Assembly (NCBI GenBank): GCA_963210315.1 | Contig: OY723254.1 | Span: forward strand, 1,456,379-1,520,378 | Length of the DNA stretch: 64,000 bases | Reading direction: 5' to 3' | Source: Rhynchopus euleeides | Lineage: Eukaryota > Euglenozoa > Diplonemea > Diplonemida > Diplonemidae | Part shown: positions 51,460 to 61,217 of the stretch, one piece after another | Layout of the letters: every line of letters begins with the position of its first letter | How positions within the stretch are numbered: the stretch's first letter is position 1 | Position numbers and translations under genes: made by a program | The notes under the pieces: generated by a model | Told to the model about the DNA's origin: nothing | Seen by the model: the letters and a program-made list of their open reading frames with translations, nothing else | The model's database searches: none

Positions 51460-52163
51460 ATGTCTGCGCACCAGAAGTCGAAGGAGGAGATCGAGGCTGA
51501 GGTGCGGAAGAATGTGAAGAACCTGCGGGAGGATGGCATGAAGGAGATCTACCAGCAGCGTATGATGAAGCTGAAGGGGGAGGCCGATCGGGTCGGGGTG
51601 TTCCGGGACAACATCTTCCACGAGTTCACCCCGCAGCAGTTTATCGAGATTGCGTGGGGCGGCGGAGACACGGAGAACGTTTGCCTCAACGGCAATGAGC
51701 TCACACTCGATGCGATCCAGGCGAAGCCGACGTATATCTTCGAGACTGGCGATGGTGTGAAGTACTGCATGGTTGCTTTCGACGCGGAAGCAAAATGGCT
51801 GCACTGGGTGCGGTTCAACATTGAGGGGGACACAAAGTTCTCCACAGGCCGGGATTGGTTCCGGTGGTCTGCACCCCACCCCGCAAAGGGAACCGGCAAG
51901 CACCGCCTGTTCTTCTTCCTGTTCCACCAGAAGCACGAGCAGGACATGTCCCTGTTGAAGATCATCTCGAAGTTCTCCCGGGAAGGGCGGGCCGACTTCT
52001 GCCCGAAGAAATTTGCCGACAAATTCAACCTCAAGATTGTGATCGGGGTGAACTGCTGCACCACGCAGTGGTCCCCTATCGCAGATCAGGTGGTGGCATC
52101 GCTGAAGGACACTGCTGAGCTGGACGACAACAAAGGCAAGGAGTCGCCTCTTGCAGAGCCGTG
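51460..52163 (+). CDS. PEBP-family (phosphatidylethanolamine-binding-like) protein, exon 1
   Basis: ATG 51460 (CGACATGTCTG context) opens 234 codons to a donor GTATGC at 52164. A charged N-terminal helix (EIEAEVRKNVKNLREDGMKE) is followed by the PEBP core: KYCMVAFDAEAKWLHWVRFN (counterpart of the VDPDAP...HW signature), then PHPAKGTGKHRLFFFLF (GxHRY/F motif), FADKFNL and NCCTTQW. The canonical DPDAP is changed to DAEAK, so ligand binding may differ. PEBPs bind anionic lipids or act as kinase regulators. The open frame continues past the donor for about 45 codons of unlikely sequence, so splicing is preferred. Confidence 0.8.
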
Positions 52164-52352
52164 GTATGCCTTTCGGTGCATCGACTCTACTTTTCAGTTT
52201 TTTGCGAAAGAAATAATCTGCCGCGATTATTGGGGGGAGGGGAAGAGGGGGTGGGTGGTGGAGGTCTTTATGTGCCGTTTTTTTTTGCTGCCTGGGTGAT
52301 TTCAGCTCCAGCGTCACACCCACCCGTCCCCTCTTTGCAGCTAAACATCAAG

Positions 52353-52482
52353 GCAACACATTTGCGACAACTGCACCGGAGTGTCTGGCAGGCACTTCTT
52401 CGGGATCTACAGTGCCAACCCTCCGCCCGACACGCGGTTGCGCAGCCCGACGCACTGTCTGGCGGGCAGTGTGCCTGTCGAA
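52353..52482 (+). CDS. Probable second exon of the PEBP-family gene
   Basis: Joining 52163 to 52353 completes a Trp codon and gives EPWQHICDNCTGVSGRHFFG, then IYSANPPPDTRLRSPTHCL. Acceptor is AAG at 52350-52352; a nearer TTTGCAG acceptor at 52340 would give an early stop. The end at a GTGTGT donor is tentative. CDNC suggests a small metal site but no domain is completed. Further exons may lie near 52600-52690 (YTAQSEEELSAAHKACVCDG). Confidence 0.4.
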
Positions 52483-53585
52483 GTGTGTACAGCAGTGTCT
52501 GCTCTCTACACACGGGGCGTAGTGGTGGTGGTGGCGGCGGTGGCGGTGATTGCTGTCCCACCCCCCTACGCACCGCTGCCGCCCCGTCACCCCCTGGCCT
52601 GCCGCCCTACACCGCGCAGAGTGAGGAGGAGCTCTCCGCCGCTCACAAGGCCTGCGTGTGTGATGGCATCAAGAGCAGGCACGGCTTGTGCTGTGCCCAT
52701 AGCGTGTGGCTTGTCTTGTTGCATTGCCCCTACACGCGCAGGCCCCTTGGATTCGTTAATGGGGTCAGTGCACAGCAGGGCCCGTTTGTCTAGCCCTCTA
52801 ACCAAAGTGGGAACCATGCGTGCGGTCTGACGTCTTCCGGCGCGGTTTCGTTCGCCTCTTCTTGTGGGGTAGGGCAAGCATGGGTCGGACGACAGCAGAT
52901 TACAGGAAATGAGATGGCAGAGGGAATGGTGAGTAGAGTGTCTCAGCAGCACATAATACACACAGCACACAGACATGTTGCTCTTTTGTTGCAGTGCAGA
53001 GCACACTGAGCACCCTGCTCTTGTGTGATCTCCACTGCCTCTAACGGGGATCTCGCACCTGCGCATCTTCGTGGTTGCAGCGTGTGGGTTTCCCCCGTGG
53101 TGATGGGCAACGTGCACACTTAACACATAATGGGCCTGATGCGGCTGTTTCTCTTTGGTGTAGTCATTTGATTTGCCCGCCTCAGGCAAAGGCCTTGCTA
53201 GACAGCCGTGCAGTGCACCTTGTTCTCAGCTAAAGTTCAATGAATCGGGTCGGGGAGGGTGGGGGGCGGGGCGGGTCAAACATGGCTGCTGAAGACAGCC
53301 ACACGCTGCGGCAGCAACCGCAAGATGAACCGTATTGAAGCATCCCCCACTCCACCCCACTCTGCCCTCACCCCCACGGCTCCCCCCTTGTTTAACCACA
53401 CCCCGAACGAACACGGCAAGACGCACACACACACACACAGCACACCCCTCTCTCTGCCAGGAAGCTATACACCTGCATCGGGCTCAGGTTGTGAGCCCTT
53501 TGCAACATACAAACCGAGGAAGGGGGTCAGGCCTTTGGGCAGCTCCGCCAAACAGGCAAGGCATAAGGTGCGAGGTGGTGTGGGC
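52483..53585. other. Intergenic or intronic, no further gene supported
   Basis: Includes a GGTGGTGGTGGCGG run (52520-52550), a possible exon fragment at about 52600-52690, and CA repeats at 53424-53440. Confidence 0.4.
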
Positions 53586-54485
53586 ATGCCGAAGGTGACG
53601 TACGACGCAGAGGGGAACCCCCTTGTCGAGTCGTCTTCTGAGGATGCAGCAGCGCCGGTGGAAACCAAGGCGAAGCCGGCAGCGAAGAAGCGCAAGTTGA
53701 AGCGGAAGCGCGCAGTAGGGGACATTCCGTCTGAAGATGCAGCACCCGAAGCGGGAGATGCTGCGGACGGCACGGCGCAGCCCACAAGCAGCACAGCAGC
53801 AGACGTCGTCACTGCCGACACCGCCTTCAGCTCCTTCGAACTGGCGCCGGAGCTGAAGGCAGACGCCACAGAGGTTCCCCTCGAGGAGCTGAGAGTATGC
53901 CATTGGAGGCTTGCCAACCCATCTAACGTCTCCCGCCAGGGCGGTGGGGTGGGTGGGGAGGTGGGGGAGGGTGGGGGCAGGCGGGCTTCTTGATGGGTGG
54001 GAATTGAGTGCAATAAATCTGGGGTTTGGGCTTGATTTTTTAGACCTGTTGAAAGACCCTCCTGGAAAGTGTCTGAGCCACCCTTTCGGCACTCTCTAGG
54101 GCATCAGGTTGGAGGAACATCAGTTTGTCAGCAGAAAAGAAGAGACGGAGGGTTTGCCGAAACGAACCACGAGTGGGCAGAGTGATGCTACGGCAGAGGG
54201 GGGATGAGGGGGTGGCGGTCAGTTTGTGTCTCCACTGCAGCCATCCCAATCATTTCCACCACCCCCCCCCCCTTTCAGTCAATCGAACGCCGCCCGCGAT
54301 CCGACAAAGGGAATCCCACAGTAGGCCCCAAGCCCAAGGCTGCCGCGAAACCCTTCTGGGAGCGGAAGAGGGGGAAGTGGCGCAACGGGCAGGCCATGAA
54401 GGTGCTCTCTAACAAGCCGGAGGTGGAGGTGCCCAACGCAGAGCACGTCCGGGATGTGTACTCCGTGAAGCGCGGGAAGGGGTAA
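53586..54485 (+). CDS. Small basic, probably nuclear protein, two exons
   Basis: Exon 1 53586-53894 (ATG context GGGCATGCC) ends at GTATGC; exon 2 54279-54485 starts after CCCCTTTCAG, both phase 0, giving 171 residues. The N-terminal half is acidic/Ser-rich with a Lys/Arg patch (KPAAKKRKLKRKRAVG) typical of a nuclear localisation signal. The C-terminal half is basic (SIERRPRSDKG, KPFWERKRGKWRNGQAMKVL) and looks conserved. No family is recognised. The intron contains a G-rich tract. Confidence 0.65.
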
Positions 54486-55034
54486 CGAGCGACGGGTGTC
54501 GAGGGTGGGTGGGAGTGGGGGGTGGGTGAGGTGATTCTAATGATTGCTTCGGCATGATCATCACCCCGGGCATCTCAAGAGGTTCTGTTCTGGTTGTGTC
54601 CAGGTGGAGGTTTGAGTTCCGGCTCAGCAGGCGCAGCGATGGAATCGGATCTCATGGCCTTTTTTTGAACAAAAAAATGCCACTTCTCCGTGACGCAATG
54701 CACTTCAGTGCACCCCTCCCCCCCCCCCCCTCTCTCTCTCTCCATCCCCCCACCCGCAGGGTCAAGCCTCTGCGCCTTTATTCCGCACAACCACCCTACC
54801 CACCCCACCCCACCCCAAGCGAATCGGCAATCCGACTGATAGCGATACCATTCACCTCGTGGGAAATTGAAATCGGGTTGGGCTTCGCCCGTCCCCCACC
54901 CACCCCCCCTTCCCTCTCTCTTTTGGATGCCTGGGGCGTGAGGCGTGAGGGGGGGGAGAGAGGAGAAGGGGGTATATTCACAGCTTGCTGCCCCCTCCAT
55001 CCCTTCGTCCCTCCCCCCTTCCATCCCCTTCCGA

Positions 55035-56351
55035 ATGAACCCCGCACGCCTCCTCCTCCGGCAAACCTTACCCGCCGGCACACGGCAGCGGCAGCACCGC
55101 CTCTGTGGAACCCCGTCAAGCCCCCACCTCTCTGGAGCAGACACCGCTGCGCAGACCCCACCACCTCTGCCTCGGATAGCCACCCCTGCGGGTGAGGCTG
55201 TACGGCAGAAAGATGAGGTGTTGGGGGACGCAGCACCTCCTCCACCACCTCCACCTCTGACATCCGCCTCTGCGGATGACGCTGCGCGATTTGAAGTTGA
55301 GAGGCAACTCTCGCAGAGCCTGATGGCGGGGTACCAGTCGGAGCTGGAGGGCATAGGCCACTGGAGCATGCGCCGCAAGACAGAGGTTCTCGAGAGGATG
55401 GTTTCCGACCTCCATGCCTCGCCGGGTGCTGCGAGGCACGCTTATCTGATGGCCCTCTGGACCTGCTCCTCTGCAGGGCAGGTCCGCATCGCCGAATCCC
55501 TCTTCTCCGAGATGGACGCCGCATCATGGCTCGGCGTAGGGGATACCAGCCCATTCGACGCGCTCCTCAAAGCCCAGACCGTCTGCTCCAACCCCGACAC
55601 CTCCACAATCCGCCGCATCTGGTCTGACCTCAACGCCAGGGGCATCCGCCCCTCCAAACGAACCCTCGAGCTGATGTGCCGTGCCCTCGAAAGGACAGGC
55701 CACTCCGACATCGCCGGGGATATCCTCAGTGAGGCGGTCGGCGAAGGCATCGAGATCTCTTGGGACCACCCAACCGGGCAGCCACCCGAGGGGGTTGCCC
55801 TCCTCCGCAGCTGTGCGGGGGGGAGGGACACCGTGGAAGCGGAGAAGGTCTTCAACGAGGTGGGGCCTCTGTGCCCTGCCCATTGGAATGAGCTTCTGGG
55901 GGTCTACGCCGCGGCGGGATGCCTGGGGCCTGCTGTGGCAGAGCTGCCAGGAGACCCTGACAGGCAGAGATGTTGGGTGTATCAACCTGGCGAATCGGAT
56001 CCCGACGGGCTGCAAGGCGTCTGGAGGAGGTACACAGCAGCCGGGGGTGTGCCTGACGAGTGGGCATATCACCACCTGCTGCAAGCCTGCGCGAGGAGCC
56101 TCCGGCGTAGCGGGCCACGGGAGGTAAAATCCCTTGCGATTTCCGCCTTCTACACCGCGGAGGCGGCTGGTGAAGCAGCTGAGCAGCACCTCTGGGCTGC
56201 CCTCATGGAGGTGTTCGCAGCGTCAGGTGACTCAGCCTCTGCAGAAGAGCTCCTCAGGCAGATGTGGGAGCGCGGGTATGCGGTGCGGCGGGACTCCCCT
56301 GTGATGCACGCCTTTGAAAAGGCGACCTCTGCGTGGCTGCGGGAGGAGTGA
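55035..56351 (+). CDS. Pentatricopeptide-repeat-like organellar protein
   Basis: 438 residues from ATG 55035. The N-terminus MNPARLLLRQTLPAGTRQRQ is Arg/Leu-rich without acids, fitting an organelle targeting peptide, followed by a Pro/Ala linker with a run of eight prolines. From about residue 115 the sequence is a series of paired helices of 33-37 residues: RHAYLMALWTCSSAGQVRIA, ESLFSEMDAA, DALLKAQTVC, RRIWSDLNARGIRPSKRTLE, LMCRALERTGHSDIAGDILS, WNELLGVYAAAGCLG, YHHLLQACARSL, ALMEVFAASGDSASAEELLR. The phrases ARGIRPSKRTLEL and ASGDSASAEELLRQM are classic PPR shape. PPR proteins bind organellar RNA to stabilise, edit or process it. No C-terminal DYW or SMR domain. Confidence 0.75.
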   Translation: MNPARLLLRQTLPAGTRQRQHRLCGTPSSPHLSGADTAAQTPPPLPRIATPAGEAVRQKDEVLGDAAPPPPPPPLTSASADDAARFEVERQLSQSLMAGYQSELEGIGHWSMRRKTEVLERMVSDLHASPGAARHAYLMALWTCSSAGQVRIAESLFSEMDAASWLGVGDTSPFDALLKAQTVCSNPDTSTIRRIWSDLNARGIRPSKRTLELMCRALERTGHSDIAGDILSEAVGEGIEISWDHPTGQPPEGVALLRSCAGGRDTVEAEKVFNEVGPLCPAHWNELLGVYAAAGCLGPAVAELPGDPDRQRCWVYQPGESDPDGLQGVWRRYTAAGGVPDEWAYHHLLQACARSLRRSGPREVKSLAISAFYTAEAAGEAAEQHLWAALMEVFAASGDSASAEELLRQMWERGYAVRRDSPVMHAFEKATSAWLREE

Positions 56352-56750
56352 TGGGGGAGGTGGGGATGTGTGGTTGAGCCGTGTGTTGTGGCCCTAGCTT
56401 TCCTGGAGGGGAGGGGCAACGGGAAAGCAAAGTGGCGGGAGGGGGGGGGGGGTGTGGGGTTTTGCGGGGAGAGATGTGTGAGGTCGCTCATCGGGGTGTG
56501 TGGTTTACAGAACAGAGCAAGAGAGACGCTTCCTCCCCCCCCCCCCCCCCCCCCCCGATCCTCTCCCCCCCCACCCTCCTTGAACATGGTCGAGAACAGC
56601 AGTTGTCTTTGTACTTACCTATCACCCCCCACCCTCCTTACCCATCTCTCGAAGTTGAAATGAATCGTGCCGCTCTCGGAATTGCGCCACCACACGATAC
56701 CTACCCCCTACCCCACACCCGTCTCACATGCTAGGCCTCACACACCAGTG

Positions 56751-59700
56751 ATGCCACGGAAGCGAGCCTTCTCTGTGTGGGTGTTGCTCTTTGTAGCCAG
56801 TGCTGTGGTGAAACCCTGCCTTCCACCGGCAGAGGCTGGGCTGCCCGAATGCCATTACGCCCTCGATGAGTGTGCTTACACCGTGAGCCCCAGGCTGTCG
56901 GATCTGATACAGTCGAAGTTTCATGGGGACTACAGCTTGATTTCGCGCAGTTTGGACAACCAGGATGTGTTCTGCGACATCGACAACTGGAAGAGGCGCA
57001 GCGAGATGTGCGGGCCCTGCGCTTACCACTTCGAGTTCACCTCCGGCGTGCCTGCGGAGTTCATCAACAAGCGGCACTGCATCGGGGGTCTGGAGAAGGC
57101 CCCCTACATCGAAGCCTCCAACATGGACATCCGGCACCCCCTCAACGGCAAGGAGATGCGTGTGGTGACGCACGCCGTGGGGGGCGGGTGCAGCCCTGAG
57201 GACTACCCCGTGCAGGACCTGTCGGACACCATCGCCTTCTACAACTATATGGACAGCTTCGGGTGTGGGGGTGGCATCAGCGGGGGTGCCCGTGTGCAGG
57301 GGGGGATGGGTGCCCCCATCTCGGTGCTGGCATTGACGTTCTTCTGGTCGGGGTATGACAATGAGTTCCGGAGGCTCACTGGGCTGTCCCACGGGGTTGA
57401 GAATGTGACGCTGTTTCAAGACGGTGGCATGGCAGCGGACCTTCCTGTGATGCAGCTGCTGCGGGAGGCTCCGGGTGAGGTGCGTGGCAAGATCTCCTAT
57501 AACTGCGGGCCTGGGTTCCCACGTGCCAACGCTGACATGGTGGACATGGAGGTTGCAGCCACCGGGCAGTGCCCGTGGTGGTTCTTCGGGACTGATCTCT
57601 GCGAGGGCAACCCCAATCCCGACCGCCGCCTGTGCCAGCCCGACTACTGCCCGCTGTGGATGCGCGACCCCGGCACAGGGGAGGCTGTGGCGTGCGTATA
57701 TGAGGCGGACCTGCTGCCGCACAGGCGGTTCAGGCACATGACACAGATGCTGCAGTACCCGCTGCAGGAGAAGACTATCTACATCGACCGTGACTTGCTG
57801 CCCAGCCAGGAGCAGCTGTGCAACGCCAGCAACTGGGATCCTGCGTGGAAGGGGCGCATCGTTGCGTTTAGCGCACCGGACACATCGCGCATCTGCACAC
57901 GCACCGACTATTCCATCATCGCGTCGCAGGTGGGTGTGAAGGCGTGGCTGAGTGTCAGCGGGCGTATGCTGCACGGCACGGCAGAGTACATCGATGTGCC
58001 TGTCGGGAGCCTGATGCGGGAGGTGGATGCGCAGGCAGCACAGGCCCTGTTCAAGGAGAAGGGGGTACAGCTGTCGCCCTACACATTCGAACTCGAGATA
58101 CATTACGAAGTGCCGCCGCTGCCTGTGTATAAGCCGCCTCCCGACCCGCCACCGCAAGTGGACTTGCTGCCGCAGGTGTCCCCTGACACCGCCTTGCTGA
58201 CAGACGAGCCTGCTGCGGTGGCGGGGCTGGTGATGCTCCCGGTGGTGGCGGTGGCTGTTGCTGCGAAGGTGTACCACGGGAAGGTGACGTCCGTGCCGCT
58301 GCCGCAAGCATCTGGTGTGCCGCTGAGCGTGGGGTCCAGCGGGCTGTCGCTGTCGCTGGCAGCGCTGCTGGTGGCAGTCACCTTCAGCCTCATCTACAGC
58401 GCTGGGCAGGAGGCTGCTGATGCACAGCGCGCCAACAAGGCAGAAGTCATGCACTTCATGCAGCTGCGTGAGGAAACAACGAAGCGCATCATGAGCAACC
58501 AGTACCTCCAGACAGTTGTGCACGGCATACAGTACGCTGTCGGCAGACACGCTCTCTCTGCAATGCGCAGCAGATGGGCCTTCTTGCAGCACATGGTTTT
58601 GGGCCACGACACATGGGAAACCTGGCAGCCACTCGTGGAGACGATGAAGTCTACAGTCGTCGGAAAACAGTCCGAAATATTCAGCACAGGCACCCAGGTG
58701 CAGGTGCTGATGAACAACGGGTTTCTCTGGGACGAGCAGGGCCTGACCAACGACCACACGTCCCCCATGACCAACGGGACACAACTGTTCCTGAACGAGA
58801 CGAACCTGCCACTGGCATACGGCTACAGATCCTACGGCAGTGAACAGCTCTCCATCCAACCCTTCACGGTGGAGCGCTCCGTGGTGGACCCTCTGCGACA
58901 GCTGTTCTGGTGGGACCTGCCTGGCGGGTACACAAACATCTTCGAGTGGAGCCGCGACCCGCTGTGGGGTGCAGACTACTCTGGCAGGCTGTATGTGTCG
59001 GAGTACCAGGTGTCCACTATCTTCGGCATCAGGAACGAGAAGTACAACTCACCATACTGGGTGCAGGCCCTCCCTGTGGCGGAGGAGGCGTCAGATACCG
59101 GGCAGATGGGCCTCGTGCTGGTGGCCATGCCCATGGCAGATCTGCGTGCCTACCTGTCGCATAGCATAAAGAGGGACGGCACGGCGAATCCGTTGAGCGA
59201 GAACATGACATTTGCCGTGTTCAATGCGGACGGGATTGTGTTGGCGTCCAACTCCAAGAACCATCAGTCGTGGCGGCGCATCGACTTTTTTGGCGCAGGT
59301 TTCACCCGCAACATTGGAAGCAAAGATATCCAGCAGAAGGGTTTTCAGCTCTTCACAGTGAAGAACGCACAGCAGTGGCAGCTGAACGCGCTGGGGCACA
59401 TGCTGGAGCACGAGTATGGGACACTGGCTGCAAAGGATCCCAGCGGGGAGGTGCTGACACGCACCTTCCGTGCACGTGACTACTACAAGGGGTATCGCAC
59501 GGAGCTGCTGTGGCTCAGCTTCAATGGGACGACAGCCGACGTGGGCTGGCACCAGTGGGACACGTGGCTGCACTGTGCGGACGGCGGGACGGGGTGCTAC
59601 GGGTTCGAGCAGGGACGTGTGGGGCGTGCGCTGCGCCTAGACGGGACAGGGTCTGTGCGTGTGTCACCGTACCTGACGTCGCGTGTGCCCCGTGTGGCCC

Positions 59701-60725
59701 AGACACGTGTGGGGGCCGGCACCGACCCGTGGCGTAGCACCGTGTCGGTGTTCAACCGCACGGCTGCGTGGGGCGGTGTGGAGGACGTGGTCGTGACACA
59801 GCGCAACCCACGCCCCAGCGTGCAGGGCGAGGTCTGGCACCCTGTGGCACGCGACAGGATCTTCAACGGCAATGACTACGCTGTGTCCTTCTGGATGCGG
59901 CGTGCACCCGCCATGGCCGGGCAGAGGGGCATTGTGTTTGCAGATTCGCTGACGCCCGACTCCAACATCCGCATATACGACGATGCAGCGCTGCTCATCA
60001 CCATTGTGTCCTTCGGGTGCCGCACGGCAGGGCTTGCGGATATGCCCCTGGACGAGTGGGTCTTCGTCACGGCCGTGGCGCGGTTTGCCAAGAAGCGGAC
60101 CTTTGGGTCGTGTGCGGTGTATGTCAACGGTGTGCAGCGCACAAAGAGCTTGATGGCGACCTTCGTGTCCCACAGCGACTCCGCGTTCAACCTCACCGTT
60201 GGACACAACTATATAGGGCTGCTGGACGAGGTGCGGGTGCACAACCAGACCCTCACCCCCGATATGGTAGCACACCTGATGCAGACAGGTGATGCACGCC
60301 ACGTCCCTGATGTCGAGCTGGTGGCTGCAGTCACTGTGGATGCCCCGAATGAATTGCACCAGTATACCCCATGGATATGCGCAGTGATTGTACCGCAAGA
60401 GGATATTGTCCGCACATCGCAAGAGTACGGGCGCCAGATGGATGCAGTGATCCGCACGCAGGACACCAACACCGACAGGAAGGTGGGGCGGAAGACAACA
60501 GCAGCCTTTGTGCTAATTGCGGCTTCCATGACGTTTGCCTTGCTGCTCTTCGTCACATTCAACAGCTTTCTGACGCAGCCGTTTGCATTGTTCGCGCGTG
60601 AGATAACCTTCGTGTCGCAGATCGACTTAGAAAAGATCCAACACAACAAGGCCACCTCATTCCTGCAGGAGGTCAACGTGATGAAGCGTGCGATGTACGT
60701 GCTGGTGGAAAACATGCGCACCTAG
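56751..60725 (+). CDS. Large membrane receptor with LamG-type domain, C-terminus interrupted
   Basis: 1,324 residues from ATG 56751. Signal peptide (MPRKRAFSVWVLLFVASAVV). Residues about 30-460 form a Cys-rich extracellular region (CHYALDECAYTV, CGPCAYHFEF, CQPDYCPLWM). Hydrophobic helices lie at about 490-508 and 530-550. A long second extracytoplasmic part has a sensor-like segment (FNADGIVLASNSKNHQSW, about 820-840, Cache/PAS-like in style). A concanavalin/LamG-type domain follows (YAVSFWMRRAPAMAGQRGIV, DEWVFVTAVARF, NYIGLLDEVRVHNQTL; about 1043-1180). The last membrane helix is about 1247-1272, then a HAMP-like linker (FLQEVNVMKRAMYVLVENMR). Such linkers normally lead into a cytoplasmic cyclase, kinase or phosphatase domain. 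Here the frame ends at TAG exactly where a foldback repeat starts, so the output domain is missing or lies beyond an unseen intron. Function: probable transmembrane sensor; ligand unknown. Confidence 0.72.
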   Translation: MPRKRAFSVWVLLFVASAVVKPCLPPAEAGLPECHYALDECAYTVSPRLSDLIQSKFHGDYSLISRSLDNQDVFCDIDNWKRRSEMCGPCAYHFEFTSGVPAEFINKRHCIGGLEKAPYIEASNMDIRHPLNGKEMRVVTHAVGGGCSPEDYPVQDLSDTIAFYNYMDSFGCGGGISGGARVQGGMGAPISVLALTFFWSGYDNEFRRLTGLSHGVENVTLFQDGGMAADLPVMQLLREAPGEVRGKISYNCGPGFPRANADMVDMEVAATGQCPWWFFGTDLCEGNPNPDRRLCQPDYCPLWMRDPGTGEAVACVYEADLLPHRRFRHMTQMLQYPLQEKTIYIDRDLLPSQEQLCNASNWDPAWKGRIVAFSAPDTSRICTRTDYSIIASQVGVKAWLSVSGRMLHGTAEYIDVPVGSLMREVDAQAAQALFKEKGVQLSPYTFELEIHYEVPPLPVYKPPPDPPPQVDLLPQVSPDTALLTDEPAAVAGLVMLPVVAVAVAAKVYHGKVTSVPLPQASGVPLSVGSSGLSLSLAALLVAVTFSLIYSAGQEAADAQRANKAEVMHFMQLREETTKRIMSNQYLQTVVHGIQYAVGRHALSAMRSRWAFLQHMVLGHDTWETWQPLVETMKSTVVGKQSEIFSTGTQVQVLMNNGFLWDEQGLTNDHTSPMTNGTQLFLNETNLPLAYGYRSYGSEQLSIQPFTVERSVVDPLRQLFWWDLPGGYTNIFEWSRDPLWGADYSGRLYVSEYQVSTIFGIRNEKYNSPYWVQALPVAEEASDTGQMGLVLVAMPMADLRAYLSHSIKRDGTANPLSENMTFAVFNADGIVLASNSKNHQSWRRIDFFGAGFTRNIGSKDIQQKGFQLFTVKNAQQWQLNALGHMLEHEYGTLAAKDPSGEVLTRTFRARDYYKGYRTELLWLSFNGTTADVGWHQWDTWLHCADGGTGCYGFEQGRVGRALRLDGTGSVRVSPYLTSRVPRVAQTRVGAGTDPWRSTVSVFNRTAAWGGVEDVVVTQRNPRPSVQGEVWHPVARDRIFNGNDYAVSFWMRRAPAMAGQRGIVFADSLTPDSNIRIYDDAALLITIVSFGCRTAGLADMPLDEWVFVTAVARFAKKRTFGSCAVYVNGVQRTKSLMATFVSHSDSAFNLTVGHNYIGLLDEVRVHNQTLTPDMVAHLMQTGDARHVPDVELVAAVTVDAPNELHQYTPWICAVIVPQEDIVRTSQEYGRQMDAVIRTQDTNTDRKVGRKTTAAFVLIAASMTFALLLFVTFNSFLTQPFALFAREITFVSQIDLEKIQHNKATSFLQEVNVMKRAMYVLVENMRT

Positions 60726-60879
60726 GAGGGTGTCCGGTTCTCCGGATTTTCCTGATTTTTCCCGATTTTCCGAAAATTTTGCCACTGGTTGACACAAGGG
60801 CAAATTTCGAGCAAAATCCGAAAATCAGGAAAAATCGGGAAAAATCAGGAAATCCAGGGGGGGCCACCGGAGACCCTCC
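60725..60879. repeat. 155-bp foldback abutting the receptor gene
   Basis: GGAGGGTGTCCGGTTCTCCG at the left mirrors CCACCGGAGACCCTCC at the right; inner arms are TTTTTCCCGATTTTCC and its complement. The left end overlaps the receptor's stop codon. Confidence 0.85.
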
Positions 60880-61004
60880 CCGAAAAAATCCGATTTTTTT
60901 GGGTCGAAAATTTTTTTTTTCCGACCCGAAAATCTGTATCTGCGGACTGCCACACTCTGAAAAACCGAAAAATTTCCGAAAAAAATCGAAAATTCATTAC
61001 AGGG

Positions 61005-61130
61005 GGGGGTCAAATAAACGTACTAAGTACTACTATTCGGCGAACGGGCGGGCCTAAATCGACCTCGCCAAAAAAAGATAAAATACTTTGCGAGCGAATA
61101 GACGTACGTAGTACGTCTATTCAACTTTTC
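61005..61130. repeat. GGGGTCAAATAAACGTACT repeat (inverted copy at 63345-63480)
   Basis: Contains a TACTAAGTAC palindrome, GGCCTAAATCGACCTCGCC and AATAGACGTACGTAGTACGT. The same sequence in reverse order lies between the arms of the inverted repeat at 63345-63480, and a partial copy lies at 61726-61790. Confidence 0.8.
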
Positions 61131-61217
61131 CTAAAAACACTGTTTGCAGGGGCTCTGCGGGGCTATTTGGTCCACCAGGGGCGCGCTGGTCACTGCTGCG
61201 TGCCCTGGCCCGGATCA

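Noticed and set aside
56724-58859. 711-codon open frame on the minus strand opposite the receptor gene
   Set aside because: It mirrors the third-base GC bias of the plus-strand gene and its product is a His/Arg/Gln/Leu-rich string without motifs.
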